Notes: a model not told the origin generated them from the letters alone. Shown: positions 34,821 through 46,362, numbered from the stretch's first letter. The stretch is DNA of 64,000 nt from Diatrype stigma (GCA_022225965.2 JAKJXP020000058.1:62001-126000); one strand, 5' to 3'. Program-made: numbers and translations.

Positions 34821-36046
34821 TCAGACGTTCTCTCTAAAAATGGACCTGCGCTCGGACGTCGGACTTCCCCCATGGCCGTGACCTCCCACTTTCCGCCCCG
34901 CAACAGCAGCAGCGCCACCACCACCCACACTGGTATCGATCGGCCGCGGGCTCACGCCCCGCAGACTGACGTTGCTCGGCTCGGCATCGTCATCGAACGG
35001 GTTGTGGCCTCCTCCCCTGAGGCCGCCGATGCCGGGCCCCGCGGCGGGACTCCGACTGCGCGTGCGACCCCTCTCCTGCTGTTGGAACTGGTGGTGGTGG
35101 TGATCGTCGTCGTCATCGTGGGCGGCGAGGTTCATGTCGTAGCCGCCCCCGGAATACGGCGTGTCGTGGCCATCGAAGCCCCTACCGCCGCCGCCGCCAC
35201 CGTAACGAGTGTTGTCGTGGTGGGAGGAGCCAAGCTCCTGGTCGTAGCCGCTGCCGCCGTAGCCGCCGAGCTCGGCTTCGTGGCCGACGCGCGCGTCCCA
35301 GGCCTCGTCCGGGTCGAGCGGTCCGAAGCCCCGGCGCTCGTAGGCGCCCGGCCCCGAAAAGCGACCACCCCCACCGCCGCCGCCACCGCTGCTGCTGCCC
35401 CGCAGAGCCCCGAGTTTATCGCTGAACCAACCGCGGATGCCGCCGGATGCGGGGGTGGGGACCCCGTAGGGCGAGGACCGGTCGGAGCGCGAGAACGGGT
35501 TGTAGGAGGACCAGGAGGGGGCGGGGAGCTGTTAGGTGTGGGTGTGTGTGTTAGTCTTATGTGATGTGCTGCAATGAGAAGAGCGAAACCTTGGGAAAGT
35601 AGGTCGGTAGGTAGGCATGTGTATAAGTTGAGTAGATAGAAGCGATGGTAGGTAATCGTAACCGTCCGATTGCTTGTTTGCTTGCTTGGTGTCGTGACGA
35701 TGTCACGCATGTGTCTGTGTGCTGTGTATACATGGGTGTGCGACCAAAGGCCGTGTAATGTCAAGACGGTTGGGTAGGAAAGGTAGGCAGGCAGGCCAGA
35801 CAAACCGACGGACGGACGGGAGGAAGAGGAATATCGACGGGAGACAATGCGACATGAAAAACTTACACCTAACCGCCTCGCGCGCATCTGTGTGAAGACA
35901 ACCCATCCTATCGCGCCGACGAGGGCGAGGACGAACAAGACGATGAAGAACGTGCCTACGGGGCTGACCTTCCGAGAGGTCTCTGCTGGCTGCTCATCCT
36001 GGCGCGGCTGGACCTCCCCGGCATCTCGCCAGTTGAGGTAAACCAT
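34821..36046 (-). CDS. single-pass membrane protein with Gly/Asp/His-rich cytosolic tail
   Basis: Two exons, 35867-36046 and 34821-35528, joined by a 338-nt intron with a GTAAGT donor and CTAACAG acceptor; 295 aa. Residues 31-53 (GTFFIVLFVLALVGAIGWVVF) form one transmembrane helix after a polar N-terminus with no signal peptide. Basic MRARR follows, so the large C-terminal part is probably cytosolic. That part has SYNPFSRSDRS, a Gly-rich block, an Asp5-His4 run and Ser-Pro sites. Proteins of this type are often labelled acid phosphatase-like in fungal genomes; I see no phosphatase motif, so I do not adopt that function. The frame continuing through the intron shows no coding logic. Confidence 0.78.
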
Positions 36047-37734
36047 CGCCTTTCGGTTCGGTTCGATTCACTAGTCAATAGTTTCGTCTCGATCTAGCAT
36101 TTACCGATATCTAGCAAGCTGGTCGTCGACGGGCAATAAAGCAAATGCGATGATGGTATTCGCCGATGCGATCGATGGCTGTATTGTTGCTGATTCAGAA
36201 GTTCGCACAAGTTGGCATCCAGGCCTTGCTTGCATAGAGAGACCTAGTTAGAGTGAGGCCGTAGGAGTCGAGGTAGCAGTTGGAATGGGGGAGTGGGAAG
36301 CTTTGCTGCATGTGTCGTACATACAGAAAGTTGGTCTCGTAAGTACATATGTGTATGTAGGTATTTTAGTGCGTATGTATGTACTATACCTGCTATCCTA
36401 GCACCAACCTTGGAACTGCACAGCACTACAGTTCATACCTAGCCTACCTAGGTATCACTAGACTACCTCCCAGGTAATGTTACTGGTAATGTTACTAGTG
36501 AGTGAGCTGCTAAGGGATTCGCTTACACTTGCAGACTTGCTCCGAGATCCTACACGTTCTCTGACACGGCGCCGCTCACACTTGCTCGACGGGTTATGTA
36601 TTACATAGACTTATGCCTACCATGTAATAGTGGATAAGTTACGAATAAGTTACGTTACTTTTCTCTTATTACCTGGGAACTTGGCCAGAATCGATCGCTG
36701 TGAAATGGTGCTTGGCAGTTCCCAGAATAGCACAGGCCTACTGTAGTTGTGGGTTTATTGGATACGGAGTTCTGGACTTTTTCTGTTCATCGGGATTGGG
36801 GCCGGCCGGGGCAGCTGGGGATAGACTGTCGGACACTCCACCCCCAAAAATGTCACGATCTGTCATAAACGTGGCCTCAATTGGTCTGTGTTATCCCCGA
36901 TTCTATAGCTATTCATAGGTGACTAGTACGTACAAAGTAATTACTACGTAGTTAAGATGTTTCACTCCAATACCCTATCATCGTATAAGGTTCGTATTTA
37001 GTGGTGTGCTACAGCCTGACAGGCTTCTATAAAACTGCGTCATGTTTCAATTTTGACTCCATATTTTGCCTCGCCTTCTACTCTTAGCCTTCCGGGCCTC
37101 CTCACGATTTTTAATACGTAGCTGCATACTATATAGACTATTGTAGTTGCGTAAAAAGCGGCGACAGCGTAGGGCTGAACGGGCACTCTCTACAGCCCTC
37201 TATATATGTTAAGGGCTTACACCATCTTACTGAAGGACAGGTTGTACCGTGTAAAAGAAGTGCTTAAATATCTCTTCGTCTTTACCTGTACACTTGTACG
37301 GATATGGAGCCTTTCAGATAGTGCGATTTTAAACTCGTAGCGATAACATATGCGTAAATAGTCTGGGTAAAATACGCAAAACCAAGACGAAGAAAATAGA
37401 ATTCAAGATCGAATCAAGGGACTTCCACGATCATCGATAGACGAATAATCGATCATTCCCCCTATCGCCAAAATGCCACAAATCATCCCATGCCGTGCTA
37501 GCCCACTACAACACCACCCGAGACGTTCTATTGCCAAATTCACGGCTTCTTTATGATTATAAAGGTATTACATTAGTAGCATATGTATGCGGTATCTTAC
37601 GAACCACTGGGGTTTATTTGTATTTGTATTTTTATTTTATTCTCCCGCCCGATTGCCTGAGCAATGTGTCCGGGGCCATGTAGGTAAGTAACCATTATCG
37701 TTTACAAGTTCCTCTTACGAAACTACCATCCCCA
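36047..37734. other. intergenic region
   Basis: About 1.7 kb. Contains the promoter of the membrane-protein gene, TACCTAGGTA at 36446-36455, and duplicated GTAATGTTACT words (36475-36496). No gene seen. Confidence 0.5.
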
Positions 37735-39498
37735 TCACGCAAAGCACATATCCCAATTGCCCCCGCCCCGCGCAAAGCTGAGACTCTCCACGAACTTGCC
37801 CAGCCTACACCGGCCCAGCTCATCCGCGCCGCAGTTCTGCAGCGGGATGACGCGGTCATTGACCAGCACCCGGACGAACTCCTCCTCCTCACCCCCACCG
37901 CACTGCATCTTCTCGACATACATGCGCGCAGCGAACGGCACCGACCAGCTCGCCGAGAAGCCGCCGGTCTTTCCGGGGCCGCGCCGCGAGTCGGCCGGCA
38001 GGCCGTCGGGCTCGGTCTGGTTGTACAGGCCCAGGGCGGCGTAGATGCTGGACATGTCGTTGTCGTGGCTGAAGTCGGCGTACAGCCTGCGGCGCAGCGG
38101 GAACGTGGCCTCGTCCCCGTCGAGCGTGGCGTTGGTGCTGGTGCGGTCCGCCACGGGCTGGCTTGTCAGGCGCGCGATCAGCTCGTTGGCCCAGCCGACG
38201 CCGCGCGTCGGCCCCAGGGCGCCGCTGCCCCGCCCGTACCCGTACCACTTGCCCAGCGTCTCGTGGTAGTCGTAGCTGCGCCACTCGTCGGCCGTGAACA
38301 GGTCGCAGAAGGGCGAGAGCCGCCGCGTGGCCCCGGCCGCGAGCGCGGGCGACGCCACCGTCTCGTACGGGCACAGGTCCATCATGTAGATGGTCTCCTC
38401 GCGGCTGAGGTTCGCGCCGGGGAGCACGGCGCCGTTGAGGCGGTCCGTGATCGGCGGTGCGAAGGCGTCCAGCCACGTCGCCTGTGCGGCTTTGCCCGTG
38501 TCGGGCCCCTCCTCGAAGGCTGTGCACAGCTCGTCGCTGAGCGTGTTGTTGTACTCGGTGCCCTCCGGGATCACGAGGATGTCGTAAGGGTAGCCGTCAT
38601 CACCACCGCTGCTACCGTTCTTGGGCGTCGTCGTCGTCGTCGTCGTCACATTCCCCTTTGCCTCCTGCCACGATCGGTGGAAACCCTCGGTCCACTTCTG
38701 CGCCGACTGGACGACGCGGTTCTGGCCCGCGGAGCGGATGAACGGCGCCTCCACCTCCCCGTCGGCCTCGACGAGGTGTCCGTATCTCTGGAAGAAGTCC
38801 ACGCCCGAGTTGACCAGCTGCTGCTCGCCGAAGGCGGTCAGCTCGTCGGCGCCCAGCGTGTACTTGTAGTCGCGCAGGAAGGCGGCGCCGTCGCCATACT
38901 GCGTCACGCTGTCGTGGATGCGGTCGACGAGGGCGGCGTACGTCTGCGACTTGCCGGCGGTGGGGTCGCGCGCGCCGTGGCGCGACAGCACCTGCGCGAA
39001 CGTCACGGTGCACTCGGCGGGGACCGCGGCCGGGAGCTGGCCCGGGGCCGGCGCGACAGCGAAGTACGGCGAGTACTGGCCCCAGAAGTGCGAGATCTCG
39101 GCGTCGCACTGGAAGCCGCGCTCCGGGGTGTCGCATACCTGCTCTTCCCCCTCACCCTTGATGGTGGTCACGGCTCGTCTTTGGGCAGGAACATGGTTTT
39201 CAGTACTGGGACTAGGAACGGAATTTTGGGCAGGAAAGATGGCAGTACTGGAGCGTACACACCTGAATTCAAAGACGAAGTACGCGACGGCGAGCAGGGC
39301 CATCGCGGCGAGGGTCAGCCGGACGGCGCGCCGGTGGCGGTCGGCCCACACTTGAGCGCGGCGCTGGACCTCGTCGCGGGTGACGTTCTCCGGTAGCGCC
39401 GTGTACTTGTAAGGCCCGCCCAGCTTTTCCGACAGCTCCTTCATCTTGGCTAGTATGTCAGAGAAGATGCCGTTGTTGGGAGGAGTGTCGATGGCCAT
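37735..39498 (-). CDS. membrane-anchored histidine acid phosphatase
   Basis: Predicted phosphomonoesterase of the histidine-phosphatase superfamily (acid phosphatase/phytase branch). The catalytic RHGARDP is at 173-179 of the 587-aa uninterrupted frame, and the C-terminal proton-donor motif appears as DFSHDND. A helix at about 58-77 (LTLAAMALLAVAYFVFEF) after a basic segment makes it a likely type II membrane protein with a luminal or external catalytic domain. Asn-linked glycosylation sequons and paired Cys fit secretion. A possible 84-nt intron at 39179-39262 (GTGTGT...AAAG) is stop-free and a multiple of three; splicing would give 559 aa with FEFRRAVTT across the junction. The long plus-strand ORF over this gene is a GC-driven shadow. 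Confidence 0.9.
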   Translation of the reverse strand: MAIDTPPNNGIFSDILAKMKELSEKLGGPYKYTALPENVTRDEVQRRAQVWADRHRRAVRLTLAAMALLAVAYFVFEFRCVRSSTAIFPAQNSVPSPSTENHVPAQRRAVTTIKGEGEEQVCDTPERGFQCDAEISHFWGQYSPYFAVAPAPGQLPAAVPAECTVTFAQVLSRHGARDPTAGKSQTYAALVDRIHDSVTQYGDGAAFLRDYKYTLGADELTAFGEQQLVNSGVDFFQRYGHLVEADGEVEAPFIRSAGQNRVVQSAQKWTEGFHRSWQEAKGNVTTTTTTTPKNGSSGGDDGYPYDILVIPEGTEYNNTLSDELCTAFEEGPDTGKAAQATWLDAFAPPITDRLNGAVLPGANLSREETIYMMDLCPYETVASPALAAGATRRLSPFCDLFTADEWRSYDYHETLGKWYGYGRGSGALGPTRGVGWANELIARLTSQPVADRTSTNATLDGDEATFPLRRRLYADFSHDNDMSSIYAALGLYNQTEPDGLPADSRRGPGKTGGFSASWSVPFAARMYVEKMQCGGGEEEEFVRVLVNDRVIPLQNCGADELGRCRLGKFVESLSFARGGGNWDMCFA

Positions 39499-40720
39499 TG
39501 GCGACGAAGGGAACGGGAGACAAATATAGAGAAGGGTAGGGTAGAAGAGCGAGCGCAGGTGGCTTGCCGCATAACCGAGGCCATAAAGGTTGTGGGTCCC
39601 GTCTCGGTGCGTACCTGAACTAGACTACATATAGGTAGGGATCTGACCGACTATTCAATGCAGTAACTAGTTCGTGGAGTGAGTGAGTGAGCTATGATGT
39701 AGTCTGGGACTCTGGGAGTCTAGGGAATGGCCTTGGATTCTTGGAATGGACGATTGAGAAAGTGTGGTTGGAGAACGTGTTTGGGGATGCTCAATCCACC
39801 ACAAGCCACGTGGGGGCGTAGCGACCAGGCACCGATTAGCGAAGCTTGGCAGATGTAGTCATAAGGAGCCTGGAGATATGTTTATTATAGAAATATATTA
39901 TCGCCAAGTCTATAGGTATGTATACAAACCGGGGGAATGCAGAGGGAATCGCGGTTATACATCATTTACATCTCCCAAAGTGAGAGAAGCATCAGCTGTG
40001 ACCGGTGGGTTACTTGTACATAATTCTACATCCATCAATATTGGTCGCGTTATAGGGAGAACCCTGAGGGGCCATCGAAACCGCCCGCATTGCACTAGGT
40101 CCGCATTGCGACCATTGCCAAATACAGCCGATGAGGCCGAGATCCAAAACACCCAACTACTACCTGAGTTGATAGATTCAAGACTATAGATTAATGCAAT
40201 ACATAATAGCGATCCAATTCAGGAAGCGCTGGCAGTCCCTCGGACCGGCAGCTCTCGACCGGGGTATTTTCCAATTCCAACCATCCAAGGCTACCATCAT
40301 CCGTATTCCGTGAAAGCAACCCAGCTTTCCCTTTGGAGTCCCTCCCACCTGTCCTATTCTATACCTCCCGGAATGCCTGCCTGCTTGCTTACTTGCCCGC
40401 CTGCCCGCCTGCCCGCCTGCCCACCCGCCTTGCTATGTACACCCGTGTCTAAGCGAATTGCCATTCATCATGTCCCGATGACCAACAACCCCTCTTTGAT
40501 CTTTGACCTAATGAGGCCGCCTCAGGCCCTGGCCAGCCATCTCCGGAAAATGCAACACAAACGCAATGCCACGCCAGTAGCAACCCAGTAAAACTGCGCG
40601 GTATCCTAGTACCGGTTTGGTATCATAAATGCTTATCCAGAAAGAAGTAAACATAACATCAAGCAATGCAGAGAGAAATAAAGAAAAAAGAAGAGAGGGG
40701 TGAGGAGAGGTAGCATGGGG
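39499..40720. other. intergenic region
   Basis: About 1.2 kb: the promoter of the phosphatase gene and the 3' flank of the next minus-strand gene. A GCCTGCCC-type repeat lies at about 40378-40430. No gene seen. Confidence 0.5.
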
Positions 40721-42322
40721 TTAGAATGCAACGCCGACACTCCGCCCCAATTGGTGTTGTGGGCGCGCGAAGGTCTCCCGCCGTCCAAATGCGGCGTTGA
40801 TGGGAGGCGTGTCGGCGAAAGCATTCCGCATGCTCTCGTGGCTGCTCGGAGACCAGCTCGTCGGGATCGTCTGCTCCTCATCCTCCTCCTTTTCGGCTGC
40901 GGCGCTCCAATCCGACACGCTGGACACGGTGTCGAAGCTGGATCGCCGGCTGGGGCTTTGGGGGTTCAGGGGCGGCTGGGCGACTTGGTAAAAACCATCG
41001 GTGCCGGTGACGGGTCTCGGAAGGTTGGTGATGGAGTCGAGGCTGATGTCTCGCCTGTGCTCTCCGCCGCCACCGCCGGGGAAGAGCCAGGTCGACACCC
41101 GCGACACTCGCGAGAAGGATTTCTTCTTGCGCAAGGGGGGCCGTAATCGAAGCGGGAGTGGCGGTGGGGGAACACGGCCTTCTACTTTCCGAGAAGAATT
41201 CGCCCGATAGGGTGTGCGAGTGGGTGTTCTGGAAGGTGCGGTGCGGGGCCTGTCAGTGCTGAGACGTTCACTGAAAGACGGTGCATTGGGGGGCAGAGCA
41301 GGTATGTCTGGCATTGGCTCCATTTCTATATATACGTCAGTATACCTTACGAAGCCCCCTCGCTCGCAGAAGCACACACCTGGTAGTCCTTGAGCAGTCG
41401 ACGGCCTGCTGTTGACATAGATACTCTGCCTCTCGATAACGTCTTCTATCTTCTCTTGCAGCATGTCCCGCTCCAGCATTGCGCTTGCGACCCGCTCAAC
41501 AAGGTCCTCCATGATGGTAGATGGGCTATCAGATGACGTGTATGCCCTCAGCCTGGCTTGTGGAGGACGCTGCGGGGTGCTGTTATCCGAGCGCGGAGAC
41601 TCGAACACAGAACCACCCGGAATTGGTCGTCGTGGAATGTGAAATGACATGGAGGAATAGCTCCGCTGATGTGAGATTGTGTAACTATCGTCGCTAGGAC
41701 TTGAATGCGTGATGGCCCGAGGAGGTGGGGTGACAGGAGGGCTAGGATATTCGAAATGAGGTAAAATGGGTGAAAGCTGTCTATCATGGCTGTATATATC
41801 GAGTTCTATAGGCCGAAACGAACTTGGTCGTGGCCCTGTCTGAGGCTGTTGCTCAGGAAAGCGCTCCTCAGGAAAGCGAAATGACCCTGAGTTTAAATGG
41901 CGGAAATTCGAAGGACCGGAAATCAGCGGCCGGCGCGATGACGATGAAGACGTATTTTTTGGTAGAAGCCGGTTTCTCACTGAGAAACTGCTCCATCCGG
42001 ACCCGTGCCTTCGTTTCCTCGGAGCCCGCTCCTCTGCCGATCTGTCCCTATGTGTCCTGAACAATACCATGGACGGCGGGGGGACAAACGATGGCTCGTC
42101 CCGAATTACAGAAAACGACTTCTCATCATCTGGTAACGGATGAGATACAGCGAGATGCGATGAAGATCCGTCGGTTAACTCACCATGGTGCTCCGGCTTC
42201 TCGTCACTGCGATTCGTCAACGAAATGCAGCACTGGGAGATAGCGTAGGTCCACGATGCATAAGCTTCAGCGAGTTTCCCACTGAGCGCCTTCATGTTGG
42301 TGCTAACGTCATGTCGAACCAA
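40721..42322 (-). CDS. hypothetical Ser/Pro/Arg-rich protein
   Basis: An uninterrupted 533-codon frame that I do not recognise. It is rich in Ser, Pro and Arg, like fungal cytoskeletal or signalling scaffold proteins, with one likely helical segment (MEDLVERVASAMLERDMLQEKIEDVIERQ, shown here by its key Leu/Val heptad pattern, about 265-300). A basic PLRKKKSFSRVSR motif and several R-x-x-S sites suggest phosphorylation. There is no signal peptide or membrane helix. A good 54-nt intron, 41326-41379, with a TACTGAC branch site is stop-free and in frame; removing it joins GLP to EMEPMPDIPALPP. A weaker 54-nt candidate lies near 42133-42186. The mature protein may therefore be about 515 or 497 aa. 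Confidence 0.7.
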   Translation of the reverse strand: MVRHDVSTNMKALSGKLAEAYASWTYAISQCCISLTNRSDEKPEHHGELTDGSSSHLAVSHPLPDDEKSFSVIRDEPSFVPPPSMVLFRTHRDRSAEERAPRKRRHGSGWSSFSVRNRLLPKNTSSSSSRRPLISGPSNFRHLNSGSFRFPEERFPEQQPQTGPRPSSFRPIELDIYSHDRQLSPILPHFEYPSPPVTPPPRAITHSSPSDDSYTISHQRSYSSMSFHIPRRPIPGGSVFESPRSDNSTPQRPPQARLRAYTSSDSPSTIMEDLVERVASAMLERDMLQEKIEDVIERQSIYVNSRPSTAQGLPGVCFCERGGFVRYTDVYIEMEPMPDIPALPPNAPSFSERLSTDRPRTAPSRTPTRTPYRANSSRKVEGRVPPPPLPLRLRPPLRKKKSFSRVSRVSTWLFPGGGGGEHRRDISLDSITNLPRPVTGTDGFYQVAQPPLNPQSPSRRSSFDTVSSVSDWSAAAEKEEDEEQTIPTSWSPSSHESMRNAFADTPPINAAFGRRETFARPQHQLGRSVGVAF

Positions 42323-43803
42323 CTGGGGAGGGGAGAGCAGCCAGCGGTTGATAAGAGAAGGAGAGTGGTCGGAGGCACCGGAGGCATGGTCATGAGGGCT
42401 TTCTATAACACCTTTATGGAAGACAAAGAGTGGAAATTACCTACACACCTTACCTTAGCTCTGAGCAGCTGAGCGGGCGCTGGCTTTGAGCCTGAGTACT
42501 GGAATGCCAAATGCAAAACGTTGCTGGACCGGATGCAGAGTCGCATGCTGTGATAGGCCGAAGCGCAACCATCGCGGACCAGTCGGCGCTTACGAGCCGG
42601 GGCGTAGCAGAGCATTCGAGTGGCTGGCGCTACACACCAGATTCAAGAGGGCTCCACCCTTGTAAGATGAACGGTGCCCTCCAGCGAGTCGATGTCTTGG
42701 ATTTCCTTGCTTTGTGTTTCCTCTTCGAGCACTTGACAGCCCACCTTCGTGATGTTTTGCAAGCACATTGCCACGACCCTCCCGAGAGGGGTGTCGCGTT
42801 ACTGCGAGAGGATTGGCTGCGGCCGAGGAGTCTAGGACGGCTAGACCCCCCTTCTCTCTCTTCACTAGCATGGGCTATTACGGGTAAAGGCGTGTTTCTC
42901 GTCTTCGCCGAAAGGTCGAGTTTCAGTGGACAGTAATCATGAGAAGTTACAGAGATTCATCAGCCGCGCGAATACGTTTGTTCAAGCTGAAACGATACAT
43001 GGTCTTAGGCTGGGCTGTCGCTGAAGACAATGTTCTTCTTGGTAACGTGGTTCGGCTAAACACGACACGGCAGAGACAAAAACAGAAATTCTGTAACAAA
43101 ATAATGGCCTGAATTACGGGCAACCAATGAGCATAGACGAGAGGCGTCGAAACCGTTGAAGGTTAGACGTGTATGCGCAAGAGTGTATCCATAGGGGGGT
43201 AAGTTCAAGTTAGTAAGCCGCTGTATGCAAGGCATGCGGACGTGGCCAAAAGAGACTCGAATAAATTTGTGGATGTTAGGTACAAAGTTAGCGAGTGGTC
43301 GAATCTCAATGCGATGGCTGGATGGTTGGTTCCTTTGTTTGTGCTGTTGATCGCGTCGCATGCGGCATCACACGTCTCTTAGTTACTTGGGCACCTGGTT
43401 ACCTTCTGGAACGAAACTCGAATGAAAATCGAATGAAAATCGAATGCATGGAGAACTCAGAAGCGTCAAGGCTCGCGTTGAGGCAGTGAGCGATGTCTTA
43501 AAGATTCATGTTGTTCTTGGTCGAATCCAGGCTAGAGAGGAGGCACAGCCCAAGGCACATTCGGCATGTCTCAGACTTAACGTATACCCGATGCTGTGAT
43601 CGTCTACCGGAAGTTTTCATGGTCCGCTACAAGCGACACCAGAAATGATAGCACTGAGAGGAAATACCACTGGGAATAGAGTTAATCAAGAGTGTGAGGC
43701 CTCGAGATATGACGAGATATATTTAGATATTGCCATTTTCATTTCGTCGATTCTGTATTAGCATTGTGCCAATGGAAGCTGGTATAGGCAGGAATGCTGA
43801 TGC
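42323..43803. other. intergenic region
   Basis: About 1.5 kb between the promoter of the Ser/Pro-rich gene and the MITE. Only short ORFs without coding character; GAATGAAAATC occurs as a tandem pair near 43418-43442. Confidence 0.5.
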
Positions 43804-43904
43804 TACTCGTTAGGGCTAGAAACGCCTTTGACCCGTATTTTTAGTGCTTCGCACATACGGTCAGGGAGTATCAAAGGGTATTCTAAATCGAAAGGGTAAA
43901 CTAA
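43804..43904 (+). repeat. left terminal inverted repeat of the MITE
   Basis: 101 bp, reverse complement of 44331-44431 apart from a few substitutions. Confidence 0.88.
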
Positions 43905-44330
43905 AATACATAATTCCCCATACAAATTAGGTGCAACCTAATGTTTTCCAGGTTTAAAGGATAATGGCGCCAACCATACTAACCTCCTTCGCATATAAGC
44001 AAAACATTTGAATTTATGGAATAAGGCATTGTTTTTTTTCAGCATCCATAATTAGCACCACCCTTAAATGCGCTGTAACTCCAGCGCATAATGCGCTGAA
44101 CCTTAGCGGTTATAGGTATTAGCTATAGCGGTTTTTAAAACCTTTAATACTTATAATTGCAAGAAGCAATTATAATTACAGGAATTACAGTTATAAAAAT
44201 TGCAGTTATAGGAAGTAGTAATTACAAAAGCGACGCGTTATAAAAAAATAGCATGCATTAATTCAAATTATTGCAATATAGCGTGCTACTTAATTCTGGG
44301 TACGGATTGCACCAAAAATTAGGTACTAAC

Positions 44331-44431
44331 TTAGTTTATCCTTTCGATTTAAAATACCCTTTGATACTCCCTGACCGTATGTGCGAAGCACTAAAAATAC
44401 GGGTCAAAGGCGTTTCTAGCCCTGACGAGTA
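44331..44431 (-). repeat. right terminal inverted repeat of the MITE
   Basis: 101 bp, reverse complement of 43804-43904. Confidence 0.88.
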
Positions 44432-44970
44432 TATGTAGGCGAATGAGCCGTCGGCCTGTCAGCTCCATACCCGACAATAACATTATCGTTATCAGGTATT
44501 CTTATCGCTATTATCGTTATCTGCCAGTAAGTTCAACGCCGATAAGATGATAAGATGATAAGATCCCTATCAGCGAACTCCAAGGCTCCTACCTAACCCA
44601 GCAAAGCTAGGTACCTAGGTAACTCCCAAGTTAGTTAGCTGCTTACCTAACGGCAGTGGGCTTAGCAAATGCGGGCTGGCAGTTGGATGGAAGGTTGATG
44701 ACATGTGGTCACAGCTTGAACCGGCGCGCAAGCAGGCAAGGACAGGTTGTCGAAAGCGCTGATTGTTCCCGAAACCTAAAAATAATCGTAATTGAGACCA
44801 ACCCGTAGTTGCTACTACATACTGCCTACCTACATAGTTAACCTGGTAGTTACTGCTTCTTATCTTCAAGGCTTCTAACAGGCAACTTCCACTCCTTTTA
44901 CATTCCCAAATCTTTGTATCCTTTGCATGGTGCGCGCTTTTGTACAACTGCAGCTCCCACGATTCCCACG
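44432..44970 (+). promoter_or_regulatory. sec62 upstream region with GATA-site cluster
   Basis: Three GATAAG words at 8-nt spacing (44541, 44549, 44557) follow several inverted TTATCG/TTATCT words at about 44480-44522. These resemble binding sites for fungal GATA factors, but the regular spacing could also be a short tandem repeat. TACCTAGGTA follows at 44611-44620. Confidence 0.35.
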
Positions 44971-46362
44971 ATGCAGAACCCTCAGGGCATGCCGATTCCT
45001 GTGCCTCCTCCGGGAGCCCAGATGCCCTCCCCTCAGCAGATCGCCGCCATGCAGCAGCAACTGGCAGCAGAGGCCCAGAAACATGGCATGACCGTCCAGC
45101 AATTCGTCGAGCACATCAAGAAGCAGCGTATCGAGCAGATGCAGAGAATGCAGCAGCAGCAACAACAGCAGCAGGGACAGGGTGGACAAGGTGGCCAAGC
45201 CGGACCTCAAGGACCTCAAGGACCTCAGGGACCGCCTCAACAACGCCCCCCTCCGCAACCTCAGCCTATCCGACCAGGCCCCCCCAATCCCGTCGCCATC
45301 TCGCTTGCAAACTTCCTAAAGGGCCAGAACCTCAAGCCTCGTACTAGTATCTTTAATGGAGAGCGCAAGGAATTGTTCAGAGGTAAAGAAGCTCAGCTGG
45401 TGTGTTACAGAGAGTAAGCAGGACCTTCGACTGACCTGGTATCTGTCTATAGTCAAGCGTGCGCTGAGGGCACTCGAGTCCCCTGCCTACGCCAAAGCAC
45501 GCGCTAAGAACCCTGCGCTTCCCGAGATCAAAGATCGTGCCAGTCTGGAAAACGCATTCAAGCTGCTGCCAATGTCTATGCTGGCGCTGCGGGTCAGCAA
45601 GATAGACCCCCATGCGGGCCACGATCATGGCCCCAAAAAGACGAAGCGAGTCAAGGGACTCTGGACTGTGAAGATAGAGTGAGTCAACCATGAGCCTCCA
45701 TACCCCCAGGCCCCGATCCTGGCCCTATCTATGCTTTCATCCAGTGCGATGGCTAATCTGGAGCTTAACAGGCCGCAACAAGAGGCGAAGGACGATATGT
45801 ATTATATCTGGCTATACGAAGGTAGCCAAGTCATGCGCAAGGTGTACGGTGCTCTCGCATTGGGAGTTGTCTTCTTGATTGTTCTATATCCACTGTGGCC
45901 ATTGGTTCTGCGACAAGGAGTCTACTATCTCAGTTGGGGCTTCCTCGGTCTTCTCGGTTTATTCTTCCTCATGGCTATCTTCCGGGTGATCCTGTTCTGC
46001 GCCACATACTTCGTCGTTCCACCTGGTCTCTGGCTTTATCCCAATCTATGGGAAGATGTTTCTTTCATGGACAGCTTCCGTCCTGTCTGGGCCTGGCATG
46101 AGGTGAGTAATCACAGCCCCGTCCCTGCATTGCTACAACATCACGCTAACGAGGCGCTTAGACCGAAAAGCCAAAGAAGAAGAAGAAGACCACGAAGCCC
46201 GGTACATCGAATGCTCAAGCCGCCGCCCAGTTCGCAGCCTCCCAAGGCCACACCGCCCCTGCCACCGCAACAACAACCGCCACAGATACCGCGATACAGA
46301 CAGCTCCGCACCAAAGATCATACGTCGCCCCGAAGGTCGAGGAGCTTGCTGACGACGAGTGA
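44971..46362 (+). CDS. sec62: Sec62, ER protein-translocation subunit
   Basis: Subunit of the Sec62/Sec63 complex that assists post-translational import through the Sec61 channel in the ER membrane. Exons 44971-45382, 45453-45678, 45772-46102 and 46162-46362 give 389 aa in phase. The cytosolic N-terminus has a Gln-rich run and GPQGPQGPQG repeats. The conserved core starts at VAISLANFLKGQNLKPRTSIFNGERKELF (its key residues: LANFL, RTS, NG-R-ELF), then VKRALRAL and LPMSMLALRV. Two membrane helices lie at about 237-259 and 264-294, followed by PPGLWLYPNLWEDVSFMDSF (conserved WLFPNL-like block). The C-terminus has a KPKKKKK basic run and ends ELADDE. The family order is clear. It is longer than yeast Sec62 (about 280 aa) because of the low-complexity N-terminus. 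Confidence 0.93.

Larger units (their letters stand above)
43804..44431. mobile_element. MITE with 101-bp terminal inverted repeats and TA flanks
   Basis: Positions 43804-43904 and 44331-44431 are inverted copies of each other with only a few differences (for example TACTCGTTAGGG against TACTCGTCAGGG). The outermost bases are TA on both sides, which fits a TA target duplication, as in Tc1/mariner or Fot1-type elements. The 426-bp interior has no open frame and contains smaller palindromes (for example ATTAGGTGCAACCTAAT at about 43926) and repeated ATTGCAGTTATA-like units. It lies about 540 bp upstream of sec62. Non-autonomous; the parent transposase is not in the window. Confidence 0.88.

Noticed and set aside
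38065..39396. 443-codon open frame on the plus strand opposite the histidine acid phosphatase
   Set aside because: GC-rich antisense shadow, mostly Arg/Ala/Gly/Val without motifs; the minus frame carries RHGARDP and a membrane helix.
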